Source: Tenacibaculum finnmarkense genomovar ulcerans (GTDB lineage: Bacteria > Bacteroidota > Bacteroidia > Flavobacteriales > Flavobacteriaceae). From it: a stretch of DNA of 64,000 bases. The notes beneath the pieces were generated by a model. That model saw nothing but the letters and a program-made list of their open reading frames with translations, made no database searches and was not told where the DNA came from. This document shows positions 18,139-27,125 of this stretch, in pieces (position 1 is the stretch's first letter; each line of letters starts with the position of its first letter). The stretch is taken from assembly GCF_900239495.1 (NCBI RefSeq), contig NZ_OENE01000025.1, positions 168,019 through 232,018 on the forward strand. Direction: 5' to 3'. A program made the translations under genes and the position numbers.

Positions 18139-19605
18139 TTATGCTTTTTTTAGTTGATTAAAACAATTTTTCACTTCCTCCAAATCATCAAAATGATGTT
18201 TTACACCATTTATTTCTTGATAATCTTCATGTCCCTTTCCTGCAATTAATATAATATCTCCTGTTTTGGCTAATTTACATGCTGTTTTTATTGCTTGTTT
18301 TCTATTTAAAACTGATAGTGTTTTTTTATAGTTTTCAGCCGATACTCCTGCTTCCATTTGATCAATAATTAGCTGCGGATTTTCAGTTCGAGGATTATCT
18401 GAAGTAAATATTGCCTGACTACTTAATTGCGCCGCAATTAGTGCCATTTTTGGTCGTTTTGTGGTATCTCTATCGCCACCGCAACCTACAACAGTAAAAA
18501 TATTTTGAGTATCTGTACGAATATCATTAATTGTTTGCAATACATTTTTCAACGCATCTGGTGTGTGTGCATAATCAACAACGGCAGTTACTCCATCGCC
18601 TGAAATAACATATTCAAAACGACCGCTAACGCTTTCTAAATCGCTTATTAACCTTAATGTTTCTAGTTTTTCTAATCCTAATAAATTAGCAACACCAAAA
18701 ATAGCTAACAAATTAGAGGCGTTAAATTCACCAATTAATTTTGTCCAAACCTCAACAGTATTTATATATAATAAACTTCCTGAAAAACGTTTTTCTAATA
18801 CCTTTCCTTTAAAATCAGCAAGAGTTTTTAAAGCATAAGTTTGCTTTTTAGCTTTGGTGTTTTGCAACATTATTTGCCCATTTTTATCATCAATATTTAC
18901 CAAGGCAAATGCCGATTTTGGCAAAACATCAAAAAATGATTTTTTAACATCTCTATATTCTGCAAACGTTTTATGATAATCTAAATGATCGTGCGATAAA
19001 TTGGTAAAAACACCCCCTACAAAATGTAAACCTTCGGTACGTTTTTGATGAATTCCATGCGAACTCACTTCCATAAAACAATGAGTTACTCCTGCATCAA
19101 TCATTAATGATAAATACTTGTTTATCGCTAATGAATTTGGTGTGGTATGCGTTGCTTTATGCTCTTTATCATCAACCATAATTTTTACGGTAGATAACAA
19201 GCCTACTTTATGCCCCGCTTTTTTAAAAAGTTGATACAATAAACTAGCAATCGTTGTTTTTCCATTGGTTCCTGTAATTCCTACTAATTGCAATTTTTTT
19301 GATGGATTATCATAAAAATTAGCCGCCATAATTGCTAAAGTAGCATCCGAATCAGTTACCTCAACATAGGTAATCTCTTGTTTTTTATCCGAAGGAATAT
19401 CTTGGCAAACAATAACTGTCGCCCCTAAATCAATAGCTTTTTCTATAAATTGATGCCCATCAACAGTACCGCCTTTTTGAGCAATAAATACATCGTTTTT
19501 TTGTACCAAGCGGCTATCAAACACTACTTCATTGATACTTGCTTGAATAGTTCCATAAATTTTATTTACAGATACTTTATATAATATGTCTTTTAATTTT
19601 TTCAA
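18139..19605 (-). CDS. murE: UDP-N-acetylmuramoyl-L-alanyl-D-glutamate--2,6-diaminopimelate ligase MurE
   Basis: Cytoplasmic ligase adding the third stem-peptide residue. P-loop GITGTNGKTTIASLL, SSHGIHQKRTEG and, decisively, TSDNPRTENP: the DNPR motif marks enzymes that add meso-diaminopimelate rather than lysine. 488 aa. It abuts ftsI and mraY without spacer bases, so the three are surely co-transcribed. Confidence 0.97.
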   Translation of the reverse strand: MKKLKDILYKVSVNKIYGTIQASINEVVFDSRLVQKNDVFIAQKGGTVDGHQFIEKAIDLGATVIVCQDIPSDKKQEITYVEVTDSDATLAIMAANFYDNPSKKLQLVGITGTNGKTTIASLLYQLFKKAGHKVGLLSTVKIMVDDKEHKATHTTPNSLAINKYLSLMIDAGVTHCFMEVSSHGIHQKRTEGLHFVGGVFTNLSHDHLDYHKTFAEYRDVKKSFFDVLPKSAFALVNIDDKNGQIMLQNTKAKKQTYALKTLADFKGKVLEKRFSGSLLYINTVEVWTKLIGEFNASNLLAIFGVANLLGLEKLETLRLISDLESVSGRFEYVISGDGVTAVVDYAHTPDALKNVLQTINDIRTDTQNIFTVVGCGGDRDTTKRPKMALIAAQLSSQAIFTSDNPRTENPQLIIDQMEAGVSAENYKKTLSVLNRKQAIKTACKLAKTGDIILIAGKGHEDYQEINGVKHHFDDLEEVKNCFNQLKKA

Positions 19606-21618
19606 TTATAATAACTTTAAATAAACGGTTGCTCCTTTTGATACTTTTACACCATTATCAATAGATTGTTCTGTTACTTTTCCCATTCCTGAAAACTCTA
19701 CATGTAACCCCATATTTTCTAATAATGCAATGGCATCCATAGCGCTCATACCTATCACTTTAGGCATAATCGTTTTATATTTTATTAATTTATTGTAATA
19801 ATCTTGATATTCTTTATCAATACTTTCTGACGAAATTTCATCAGATACTAATTGATTGTTAATAGGCGTTGTAGTATAAATTTTTTGAGCAATATCTTTA
19901 AATACTGGTGCAGCAACCTTAGCACCATAATATCCTTTGTCTTTATCGGGGCTATGCACCACTACAATACATGAATATTTAGGTTTATCCGCAGGAAAAA
20001 AACCAACAAAAGAAGCTACATATTTTTTATTAGAATAATGCCCATAAACCGTTTTACCCGATTTATTTTTATGTTTAGGAATCCATTTTTTAGCTGTTCC
20101 TGTTTTTCCTGCCATAGAAAATCGTGAAGAATACATACTTTCAGCTGTTCCTTTTTTCACCACATTTTCCATTACCTTTCTAACTTTATTAATGGTGTTT
20201 TGAGAGGCAATTTTTTCTTTTAAAACAACCGTTTCAAAACGTTCCTCAACCTTACCACCCATCCTTAATTCTTTTACAAAATAAGGTTTCACTAATTTTC
20301 CATTATTTGCTACTGCATTATAAAAAGTTAATGTTTGTAGGGCTGTTAAATGAACTCCATACCCCCAAGCCATCCATTCTAATGAAATCGGACTCCAACT
20401 TTTTTCTGAAGGATTTGGAATATATGGTTTTCCTTCTCCTTTTATTTTAACATCGGTAAGTTTATCTAAGCCAAAAGATTCAATTCGTTTTATAAAATTC
20501 TGCGGATTTTTATCATAATTTTTTCGAATCGTTTTTACAATTCCAACATTTGATGAAACCTCAAAAATACGTGCCAATGAAATTTTACCATGACCGCCAT
20601 TTTTACTATCTTCTACCTTTCTATTGTTGATAAAAATTCTACCATTTCCACAATCAACAACGTCAGAAGTATCCGCAACTCGGTCTTCTAGAACAGCCAT
20701 TAAACTCGCTAATTTAAACGTAGAACCAGGCTCATGACTTTCCCAAACCGCATAATTTCTTTTTTCGTAATATTTTCCTTCGGATGTTCTTCCTAAATTA
20801 GAAATCGCTTTAATTTCACCTGTTTTAACCTCCATTACTACGGCACATCCGTGGTCTGCTTCGAAATAATTCAACTGCCTAAGCAACGCATGATGGGTAA
20901 TATCTTGAATATTAACGTCAATCGTGGTAATAACATCACTACCATCAACGGGTTCTTTTTCATTAACATCATTAATAGGTTTCCATTGCCCTTTGGCAAT
21001 TTTTTGCTTTAAACGCCAACCGTTTTCACCTTGCATATAATCGGCAAAAGCACCTTCAATACCCGCGCCTCCTTTTTTATTGTCGTAGCCAATTGTTCGG
21101 GCAGCAATCTTACCGATAGGATGCACTCTAACCGTACTTTGTTCAGCAATAAAACCACCCCTATAAATACCCTCGTTAAAAATTGGAAAAGTTCTCATTT
21201 TCGCACAATTATTATACCCAACGTTTCGGGCAATTAATAAATAGCGATTTTTTCGTTTTCGAGCCCGTCTAATTTTATCTTGATAATAACGAGCAGGTTT
21301 TCCTAACATTTTAGATAATGAGTCCGATAAAGCACGTATGTTTTTTTCAAACACCGCCGATTTTACCACAACAGCATCCATTCTAATGGTATATTTTGTG
21401 ATCGAAGTTGCTAGCAGATTTCCATCAGCCGCATACACATTTCCTCTATTAGCAAATATGGTATCGTTTTTTACTGTTTTTTCTAAAGAAAGCTTACGAT
21501 ACTTGTCGCCATCGAAATATTGAAGTTTAATAACCCTAAAAATAATAAACAATAAAAAAAGCGTCATTAAAACTACCACCACATAGAGCCTGTTTAATAT
21601 GCTTTTTTTTATAACCAT
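19606..21618 (-). CDS. ftsI: Septal peptidoglycan transpeptidase (class B PBP, FtsI) with C-terminal PASTA domain
   Basis: Membrane-anchored D,D-transpeptidase cross-linking septal peptidoglycan, partner of FtsW. One transmembrane helix at about 12-32, PBP dimerisation domain with IFANRGNVYAADGNLLATS, then the penicillin-binding domain with SxxK in EPGSTFKLAS (nucleophile Ser), SxN in VSSNVGIVK and KTG in MAGKTGTAKKW. The last 50 residues (PKVIGMSAMDAIALLENMG) form a single PASTA domain, commonly seen in Bacteroidota FtsI. 670 aa. Confidence 0.95.
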   Translation of the reverse strand: MVIKKSILNRLYVVVVLMTLFLLFIIFRVIKLQYFDGDKYRKLSLEKTVKNDTIFANRGNVYAADGNLLATSITKYTIRMDAVVVKSAVFEKNIRALSDSLSKMLGKPARYYQDKIRRARKRKNRYLLIARNVGYNNCAKMRTFPIFNEGIYRGGFIAEQSTVRVHPIGKIAARTIGYDNKKGGAGIEGAFADYMQGENGWRLKQKIAKGQWKPINDVNEKEPVDGSDVITTIDVNIQDITHHALLRQLNYFEADHGCAVVMEVKTGEIKAISNLGRTSEGKYYEKRNYAVWESHEPGSTFKLASLMAVLEDRVADTSDVVDCGNGRIFINNRKVEDSKNGGHGKISLARIFEVSSNVGIVKTIRKNYDKNPQNFIKRIESFGLDKLTDVKIKGEGKPYIPNPSEKSWSPISLEWMAWGYGVHLTALQTLTFYNAVANNGKLVKPYFVKELRMGGKVEERFETVVLKEKIASQNTINKVRKVMENVVKKGTAESMYSSRFSMAGKTGTAKKWIPKHKNKSGKTVYGHYSNKKYVASFVGFFPADKPKYSCIVVVHSPDKDKGYYGAKVAAPVFKDIAQKIYTTTPINNQLVSDEISSESIDKEYQDYYNKLIKYKTIMPKVIGMSAMDAIALLENMGLHVEFSGMGKVTEQSIDNGVKVSKGATVYLKLL

Positions 21619-21628
21619 TTTTAATCTA

Positions 21629-21955
21629 TTATTTTTTAGTTGTTACTTTTATTTTTTGAGGCGGATTTTTTGCCGGAAACAAGCCTTTTGACTTTACTTT
21701 TGTTCGAATACTACTTTCTAACCTCATTTTAGTTAGCTCTGTACTGGTATCGAAATCTTCGGCTCTGAGCTCTCTTTTTTTCCTATTTAGTTTCGCGATT
21801 TTCACTACTTTGGCATCTAAACGGTGAGAACTCGATATCATAATTAATAGTAAACTCACTACAAAAATTAAGATACCCCAATTATTAAACGAATTATCAT
21901 CTGTTAAAAATCGCCCTCGTAAAACATCGTAAATTCCCTCCTTTACTTTTGACAT
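21629..21955 (-). CDS. FtsL-like cell division protein
   Basis: 108 residues: a short cytoplasmic part, one transmembrane segment at about 27-43 (WGILIFVVSLLLIMISSS) and a charged coiled-coil-like stretch (KIAKLNRKKRELRAEDFDTSTELTKM, given here only as positions about 51-76), the architecture of FtsL. The position between rsmH and ftsI is the canonical ftsL slot. The sequence itself is too short and variable to prove it. It overlaps the rsmH stop codon by one base. Confidence 0.85.
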   Translation of the reverse strand: MSKVKEGIYDVLRGRFLTDDNSFNNWGILIFVVSLLLIMISSSHRLDAKVVKIAKLNRKKRELRAEDFDTSTELTKMRLESSIRTKVKSKGLFPAKNPPQKIKVTTKK

Positions 21956-22851
21956 TATTTTAGTGTTGCTATTCGAAGTTTGGCACTTCGCGCTCTATTA
22001 TTTACTTTTATTTCCTCCCAAGTCGGTATAATTAACTTGCCTATTTTTTTCAAAGGAACTGTAAAATTCCCATAAAAATCTTTTTCTGGCTCACCAACAA
22101 ACAACCCTGTTCTTATAAAACGTTTTACCAATCGGTCTTCTAGTGAATGATATGAAATAATACTTAACCTACCTTGCTCGTTTAACAAACCAGGCATTTG
22201 CTCTAAAAGTTCTTTTAAAACCTCTAGTTCTTGATTTACTTCAATTCTAACAGCTTGAAATATTTGCGCTAATATTTTATGTTCTTTCGCTTCAGGAAGA
22301 AATTCTTTTAATACCTCTTTCAACTGAAAACTCGTATCAATTGCTTCTTCTTGCCTAGCCTCTACAATTTTTTTAGCTAACATTCTGGCATTTCTTAATT
22401 CGCCATATAAAAACAAAATATCCGCCAAACGCTCTTCGCTATATTTGTTGATAATTTTTTTAGCAGATAAATCAGATTTCTGATCCATTCTCATATCTAA
22501 ATCAGCATCAAAACGAGTAGAAAAACCTCTATCAGCTTCATCAAACTGATGAGAAGACACGCCTAAATCGGCTAAAATACCATCTACTTTTCGAATACCG
22601 TAAAAACGCAAAAATCTAGAAATAAATCTAAAATTTTCACCAATTAAAACAAAACGACTATCGTCTATTACATTTTGTGCAGCATCAGGATCTTGATCAA
22701 AAGCAAACAGCCTTCCATTTTCGCCCAACCTACTTAATATTTCTTTTGAATGACCACCGCCACCAAAAGTTACATCTACATACACTCCATCCTCTTTAAT
22801 ATTAAGAGCATCGACACTTTCCTTTAACAAAACTGGACTATGATAATTCAT
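21955..22851 (-). CDS. rsmH: 16S rRNA (cytosine(1402)-N(4))-methyltransferase RsmH (MraW)
   Basis: AdoMet-dependent methyltransferase acting on C1402 of 16S rRNA in the decoding centre. AdoMet-binding motif VTFGGGGHSKEIL near residue 30, AFDQDPDA, ILADLGVSSHQFD and the C-terminal SYHSLEDRLVKRF and NNRARSAKLR motifs. 298 aa. It overlaps mraZ by 14 bp and ftsL by 1 bp. Confidence 0.97.
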   Translation of the reverse strand: MNYHSPVLLKESVDALNIKEDGVYVDVTFGGGGHSKEILSRLGENGRLFAFDQDPDAAQNVIDDSRFVLIGENFRFISRFLRFYGIRKVDGILADLGVSSHQFDEADRGFSTRFDADLDMRMDQKSDLSAKKIINKYSEERLADILFLYGELRNARMLAKKIVEARQEEAIDTSFQLKEVLKEFLPEAKEHKILAQIFQAVRIEVNQELEVLKELLEQMPGLLNEQGRLSIISYHSLEDRLVKRFIRTGLFVGEPEKDFYGNFTVPLKKIGKLIIPTWEEIKVNNRARSAKLRIATLK

Positions 22852-23308
22852 CTACATCTTCTATATTTCCCATTATTTCTTCTGCCAAATCAGCAAAATC
22901 AACAACAGCGTCATCAATTACTTTTTCGTATCTTTCCTTGTCCCAAATTTCAATGATATTAACAGCTGAACAAAGCACTACCTGCTTTTCAACACCTGCA
23001 AATAAGCACAAATCTTTTGGTATTAACAACCTTCCTGAAGCATCTATTTCTAGTGGTTTTACACCAGCGGTAAACCTTCGGATAAAATCATTATTTTTCT
23101 TCACAAATCTATTTAATTTGTGAATTTTTTGCATCACTAAATTCCATTCTTCCATTGGATATAACTCCAAGCAAGGCTGAAATACAGACCTTTTAATAAT
23201 AAACCCATTTTTTAACACTGCAAAGAGTTGCTTTTTGAATACTGATGACAACATCAGCCTACCTTTAGCATCTATTTTACATTGATATGTTCCTATTAAA
23301 TTTATCAA
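22838..23308 (-). CDS. mraZ: Transcriptional regulator / division-wall cluster protein MraZ
   Basis: First gene of the dcw cluster; a DNA-binding ring-forming protein built from two SpoVT/AbrB-like halves. Both copies of the signature are visible: DAKGRLMLSSVFKKQL (about 14-29) and DASGRLLIPKDLCLFAG (about 89-105). In other bacteria MraZ represses its own operon by binding direct repeats upstream of its start; three such repeats lie 40 bp upstream here. 156 aa. Confidence 0.95.
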   Translation of the reverse strand: MINLIGTYQCKIDAKGRLMLSSVFKKQLFAVLKNGFIIKRSVFQPCLELYPMEEWNLVMQKIHKLNRFVKKNNDFIRRFTAGVKPLEIDASGRLLIPKDLCLFAGVEKQVVLCSAVNIIEIWDKERYEKVIDDAVVDFADLAEEIMGNIEDVDELS

Positions 23309-23331
23309 TTTTAAAATTCTGTAGTTTGCAT

Positions 23332-23377
23332 CAAAAATAAAAAAAAATTACCACTTCTTACCACTTTACCCCACTTT
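23332..23377 (-). promoter_or_regulatory. mraZ promoter with three 10-bp-spaced MraZ-type boxes
   Basis: On the minus strand AAAGTGG-GGT-AAAGTGG-TAA-GAAGTGG occupies 23377 down to 23351: three boxes with an exact 10-bp period. The -7 box TATTTTTG follows at 23339-23332, 24 bp before the mraZ ATG. The arrangement resembles described MraZ operators (repeats of a GTGG/TGGG core upstream of mraZ). Repeat spacing is seen; binding by MraZ is inferred. Confidence 0.75.
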
Positions 23378-23479
23378 GTTGATAAGTTTTAACAGCACCC
23401 TTAAAAAACTGATTACTAGCCCTTTTAACGCCTAGAAGAAGCCACCTATAATAAAACTGAAAATATCACAAAAAAGAAC

Positions 23480-23487
23480 TACATTTG
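23480..23487 (+). promoter_or_regulatory. -7 promoter box of the hydrolase-engB-rluA unit
   Basis: TACATTTG matches the Bacteroidota -7 consensus TAnnTTTG. It contains the in-frame TTG at 23485, which therefore cannot be the start codon; the ATG at 23512, 25 bp downstream, is used. Confidence 0.65.
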
Positions 23488-23511
23488 TGGTTAAGTCAAA
23501 CGGATAAATTA

Positions 23512-24276
23512 ATGGGTGATTTTTTAAAGAAAGAAGGCGGTTTTACATATGCTGAAGCAGGAGAAGGAAGGACGCTAATCGTACTACATGGTTTAATGGG
23601 AGCGTTAAGCAATTTCGATGAAACATTTAAACATTTTTCTAAAAAAGGATATCGGGTTTTAATACCTGAACTTCCTTTATACACACTACCTTTACTAAAA
23701 ACAAACGTAAAAAATTTAGCGGATTATGTTCATGATTTCATTGAATATAAAGGACTAAAAGACGTGGTTCTTTTAGGAAATTCATTGGGTGGTCATATCG
23801 CTTTATATTACACAAAGTGTTACCCTGAAGATGTAGCAGCAATTGTGTTAACAGGTAGTTCTGGTTTATATGAAAAATCAATGGGCGATAGTTACCCTAA
23901 AAGAGGTAATTACCAGTATATTGAAAACAAAGCTAGAGAGGTTTTTTACGATCCTGAAATAGCAACAAAAGAACTCGTTGATGGTATTTATGACATTGTA
24001 AATGACCGAATTAAGGCATTAAAAACCTTGTCTATTGCTAAAAGTGCGATCCGTCATAATATGGCAAATGATTTGCCAAACATGCACCAACCAACCTGTC
24101 TTATTTGGGGTAAACAAGATGGTGTAACACCACCAGAGGCAGCAGAAGATTTCCATAAAAAATTACCAGATTCAGATTTATTTTGGATTGATAAATGTGG
24201 GCATGCAGCAATGATGGAAACTCCTAAAGAATTTAATGAAATTTTAGAAGCCTGGCTTTCTAAAAGAAATATATAA
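23512..24276 (+). CDS. Alpha/beta-fold hydrolase
   Basis: Serine hydrolase of unknown substrate. The alpha/beta-hydrolase core shows the oxyanion region LHGLMGALSNFD, the nucleophile elbow GNSLGGH, the acid in WGKQDGVTPP and the catalytic histidine in CGHAAMMETP, so the triad is complete. 254 aa with the start at 23512, chosen because the TTG further upstream lies within the -7 box. It is divergent from mraZ and followed 17 bp later by engB. Confidence 0.85.
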   Translation: MGDFLKKEGGFTYAEAGEGRTLIVLHGLMGALSNFDETFKHFSKKGYRVLIPELPLYTLPLLKTNVKNLADYVHDFIEYKGLKDVVLLGNSLGGHIALYYTKCYPEDVAAIVLTGSSGLYEKSMGDSYPKRGNYQYIENKAREVFYDPEIATKELVDGIYDIVNDRIKALKTLSIAKSAIRHNMANDLPNMHQPTCLIWGKQDGVTPPEAAEDFHKKLPDSDLFWIDKCGHAAMMETPKEFNEILEAWLSKRNI

Positions 24277-24293
24277 CAGCACAACTTATAGTT

Positions 24294-24905
24294 ATGAAAA
24301 TAAGATCTGCAGATTTTGTAATGAGCAACAGTAATGTTATGAAGGCGCCAAAGGATAGAATTCCTGAATACGCTTTTATAGGTCGCTCAAATGTAGGTAA
24401 ATCTTCGTTAATCAACATGTTGATGCAACGTAAAGATTTAGCCAAAACTTCTGGAAAACCAGGAAAAACACAGCTGATAAATCACTTTAAAATAAACCAA
24501 GAATGGTTTTTAGTTGATTTACCAGGGTATGGTTACGCGCAAATTTCTAAAAAGAAAAGAACTATTTTTCAATTTTTTATTGAAAACTACTTTAAAGAAA
24601 GAGAGCAGTTAGTTTTTACCTTTATTTTAATAGATTCTCGTCACGATCCACAAAAGATTGACTTAGAATTTATGCAGTTTTTAGGTGAAAATCAAATCCC
24701 TTTTGGTATCGTTTTTACAAAAGCCGATAAATTAGGTTCTTCTAAAATAAACAACCAAATAGCCAACTATAAAAAGAAATTATTAAAACATTGGGAAACA
24801 CTTCCTACCTCTTTTGTTACCTCATCGGAAACAGGTTTAGGACGTGAAGAGTTTTTATCTTTTATAGAAACCACCAACGAAACAATTCTTAAAGATTTCG
24901 AATAA
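24294..24905 (+). CDS. engB: Ribosome biogenesis GTPase EngB (YihA/YsxC)
   Basis: Essential TRAFAC-class GTPase involved in large ribosomal subunit assembly. G1 GRSNVGKSSL, G2 GKTQLINHF (Thr), G3 DLPGYGYA, G4 FTKADKL and G5-like VTSSETG are present in order. 203 aa, normal family length. It sits between an alpha/beta hydrolase and a pseudouridine synthase on one strand. Confidence 0.96.
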   Translation: MKIRSADFVMSNSNVMKAPKDRIPEYAFIGRSNVGKSSLINMLMQRKDLAKTSGKPGKTQLINHFKINQEWFLVDLPGYGYAQISKKKRTIFQFFIENYFKEREQLVFTFILIDSRHDPQKIDLEFMQFLGENQIPFGIVFTKADKLGSSKINNQIANYKKKLLKHWETLPTSFVTSSETGLGREEFLSFIETTNETILKDFE

Positions 24906-24938
24906 TTTATAACAATAATATTATCATACATTAAAAAA

Positions 24939-25622
24939 ATGCACTCTACTAAAGACAATTTACAGGTTTTACATGAAGATAATCACTTAGTGATTATCAA
25001 TAAAAGAGCTGGTGATATTGTTCAGGGTGATAAAACGGGCGACAAACCCCTTTCTGATGTTGTTAAAGAATATATTAAAGAAAAATACGACAAACCTGGT
25101 GCTGTTTATTTAGGTACAGTTCACCGATTAGACAGACCAACATCGGGCGTTGTTATTTACGCCCGTACGTCAAAAGCATTAGAGCGTTTGAATAAAATGC
25201 TGCGTGACAAAACCATTCAAAAAACGTATTGGGCAGTTGTAAAAGAACAACCCGAAAAAACAGCTGACACTCTTATTAGTTTTTTAAAGAAAAATCCGAA
25301 GAATAATAAATCTACGGCATATAAAAAAGAAGTTGACGGCAGTAAAAAAGCGATTCTTCATTATAAAACACTTAAAAATTTAGACAATTATTCTTTATTA
25401 GAAATTGATCTAGAAACGGGTCGTCATCATCAAATTAGAGTGCAATTATCAAACATCGGTTGTATAATAAAAGGTGATTTAAAATACGGGGCAAAAAGAA
25501 GCAATAAAGACGGAGGTATTCATTTACATGCCCGTAAAATTGAATTTATACACCCTGTAAGTAAAGAACTTATCAAAGTTACAGCGCCAACACCAAAAGA
25601 TCCTATTTGGGGAGCTTGCTAA
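24939..25622 (+). CDS. RluA-family pseudouridine synthase
   Basis: Isomerises uridine to pseudouridine in rRNA or tRNA. The catalytic block HRLDRPTSGVVIYAR has the invariant Asp; GRHHQIRVQLSNIG and GDLKYGAKR are the following family motifs. At 227 aa it consists of the catalytic domain only, without an N-terminal S4 domain, so the RluA/RluC-like target cannot be told from the sequence. Start ATG at 24939; 33 bp after engB. Confidence 0.93.
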   Translation: MHSTKDNLQVLHEDNHLVIINKRAGDIVQGDKTGDKPLSDVVKEYIKEKYDKPGAVYLGTVHRLDRPTSGVVIYARTSKALERLNKMLRDKTIQKTYWAVVKEQPEKTADTLISFLKKNPKNNKSTAYKKEVDGSKKAILHYKTLKNLDNYSLLEIDLETGRHHQIRVQLSNIGCIIKGDLKYGAKRSNKDGGIHLHARKIEFIHPVSKELIKVTAPTPKDPIWGAC

Positions 25623-25648
25623 CAAAATATTTTATTTAGATAATCTGT

Positions 25649-25656
25649 TAAATTTG
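25649..25656 (+). promoter_or_regulatory. -7 promoter box of the aldehyde dehydrogenase gene
   Basis: TAAATTTG fits TAnnTTTG and lies 22 bp before the ATG at 25679. No clear TTG is found 19 bp upstream. Confidence 0.5.
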
Positions 25657-25678
25657 TATCTTTAAACAAATTCTAACT

Positions 25679-27055
25679 ATGGATATTTCTGAATTAGTAC
25701 AAGCACAAAAAAACTTCTTTTCAACGCAGCAAACCAACGATATTTCCTTTAGAAAAAATGCCTTAAAAAAGCTTCAAAAGGAACTCATCGAAAGAGAAAG
25801 CGATATTCTTAAAGCCTTATATGATGATTTTAAAAAATCAACATACGAAGCCGTAATGACAGAAACCGCTTTAGTGTTGGCTGAATTAAAAATGACCATT
25901 AAAAATCTTAATGCCTGGAGCAAACCAAAACGCATTTTACCAGCACTTTTAAACTTCCCTTCATCAGCTAAAATATATAAAGAACCTTACGGAACAACCT
26001 TAATTATTTCTCCTTGGAATTACCCTCATCAATTGGCTTTTGCACCACTTGTAGGAGCCGTTGCGGCAGGAAATACCGTTGTTTTAAAACCTTCAGAATT
26101 AACACCAAACGTAAGTAAAATTACCCAAGAAATTATAAGCGCTGTTTTTGATAAAAATCATGTAGCGGTTATTCAAGGTGGCGTGGCTGTTTCTCAAAAA
26201 TTATTAGCCCAACGCTGGGATTATATTTTTTTTACAGGAAGTGTTCCCGTGGGTAAAATTGTAGCAAAAGCGGCGGCAGAACATCTTACACCAATCACTT
26301 TAGAACTCGGTGGAAAAAGCCCTTGTATTATTGATCAAACTGCCAATATTCCACTAGCAGCAAAGCGCTTAGTTTGGGGGAAATTTATCAACGCTGGGCA
26401 AACCTGTATTGCGCCTGATTATTTATTAATTCATCAATCAGTTAAAGAAGATTTTATAAAACATTTTAAGCAAGAAATAATAAATGCTTATACCGAAAAC
26501 CCTCAAAATTCGACAGATTTTCCACGGATTATAAACACCCGTAATTTTGATCGGTTAGCCTTGCTTTTAAAAGATGAAAATTGCCTAATTGGCGGGCAAA
26601 CTAACAGGCAAGAAAAATATATTGCACCAACACTAATTAACGAGCCAAGCTTAGATAGTGAAGTTATGAAAGAGGAAATATTTGGTCCTATATTTCCGTT
26701 AATTTCCTATCAAAAAGAAACTGATTTAGATGCTATTATTTTAAAATATGACAAACCTTTAGCTTTATATGTTTTTACAAAACGTAATCATTTTGCTAAA
26801 AAAATAATTGCAAGATATTCTTTTGGTGGCGGTACAATTAACGATACTATGGTTCATTTTGCCAATCATCGTTTACCCTTTGGTGGCGTTGGCGAAAGTG
26901 GTGTTGGAAATTATCACGGAAAACAAACTTTTAACACTTTTTCTCATCAAAAAGGAATCGTTAAAAGAGCTAATTGGCTAGATATCCCTGTGCGATATGC
27001 TCCTTATAAAGGCAAATTAAAACAATTAAAAATATTACTAAAAATAGGTTCTTAA
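25679..27055 (+). CDS. NAD(P)-dependent aldehyde dehydrogenase (class 3-like)
   Basis: Oxidises aldehydes to carboxylic acids. Substrate-independent motifs: ISPWNYPHQLAFAPLVGA, FFTGSVPVGKIV, catalytic Glu in TLELGGKSP and nucleophile Cys in NAGQTCIAPDY, then EEIFGPIFPLI and the C-terminal LPFGGVGESGVGNYHG. 458 aa and the C-terminal layout match the short ALDH3-type family of fatty and aromatic aldehyde dehydrogenases. Substrate not predictable. Single-gene unit closed by a strong terminator. Confidence 0.92.
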   Translation: MDISELVQAQKNFFSTQQTNDISFRKNALKKLQKELIERESDILKALYDDFKKSTYEAVMTETALVLAELKMTIKNLNAWSKPKRILPALLNFPSSAKIYKEPYGTTLIISPWNYPHQLAFAPLVGAVAAGNTVVLKPSELTPNVSKITQEIISAVFDKNHVAVIQGGVAVSQKLLAQRWDYIFFTGSVPVGKIVAKAAAEHLTPITLELGGKSPCIIDQTANIPLAAKRLVWGKFINAGQTCIAPDYLLIHQSVKEDFIKHFKQEIINAYTENPQNSTDFPRIINTRNFDRLALLLKDENCLIGGQTNRQEKYIAPTLINEPSLDSEVMKEEIFGPIFPLISYQKETDLDAIILKYDKPLALYVFTKRNHFAKKIIARYSFGGGTINDTMVHFANHRLPFGGVGESGVGNYHGKQTFNTFSHQKGIVKRANWLDIPVRYAPYKGKLKQLKILLKIGS

Positions 27056-27073
27056 ATATTCTTTTAACCAAAA

Positions 27074-27106
27074 AAAAAATCCCAAGTATAAAACTTGGGA
27101 TTTTTT
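27074..27106. terminator. Bidirectional terminator between aldH and sucB
   Basis: AAAAAATCCCAAGT and ACTTGGGATTTTTT form a 14-bp perfect stem with a short loop, with T runs on both strands; it serves both convergent genes. Confidence 0.9.
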
Positions 27107-27125
27107 AATATATATAAAACTTAAT

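Noticed and set aside
23485..23511. TTG start for the alpha/beta hydrolase
   Set aside because: The TTG is within the TACATTTG promoter box; family similarity begins after the ATG at 23512.
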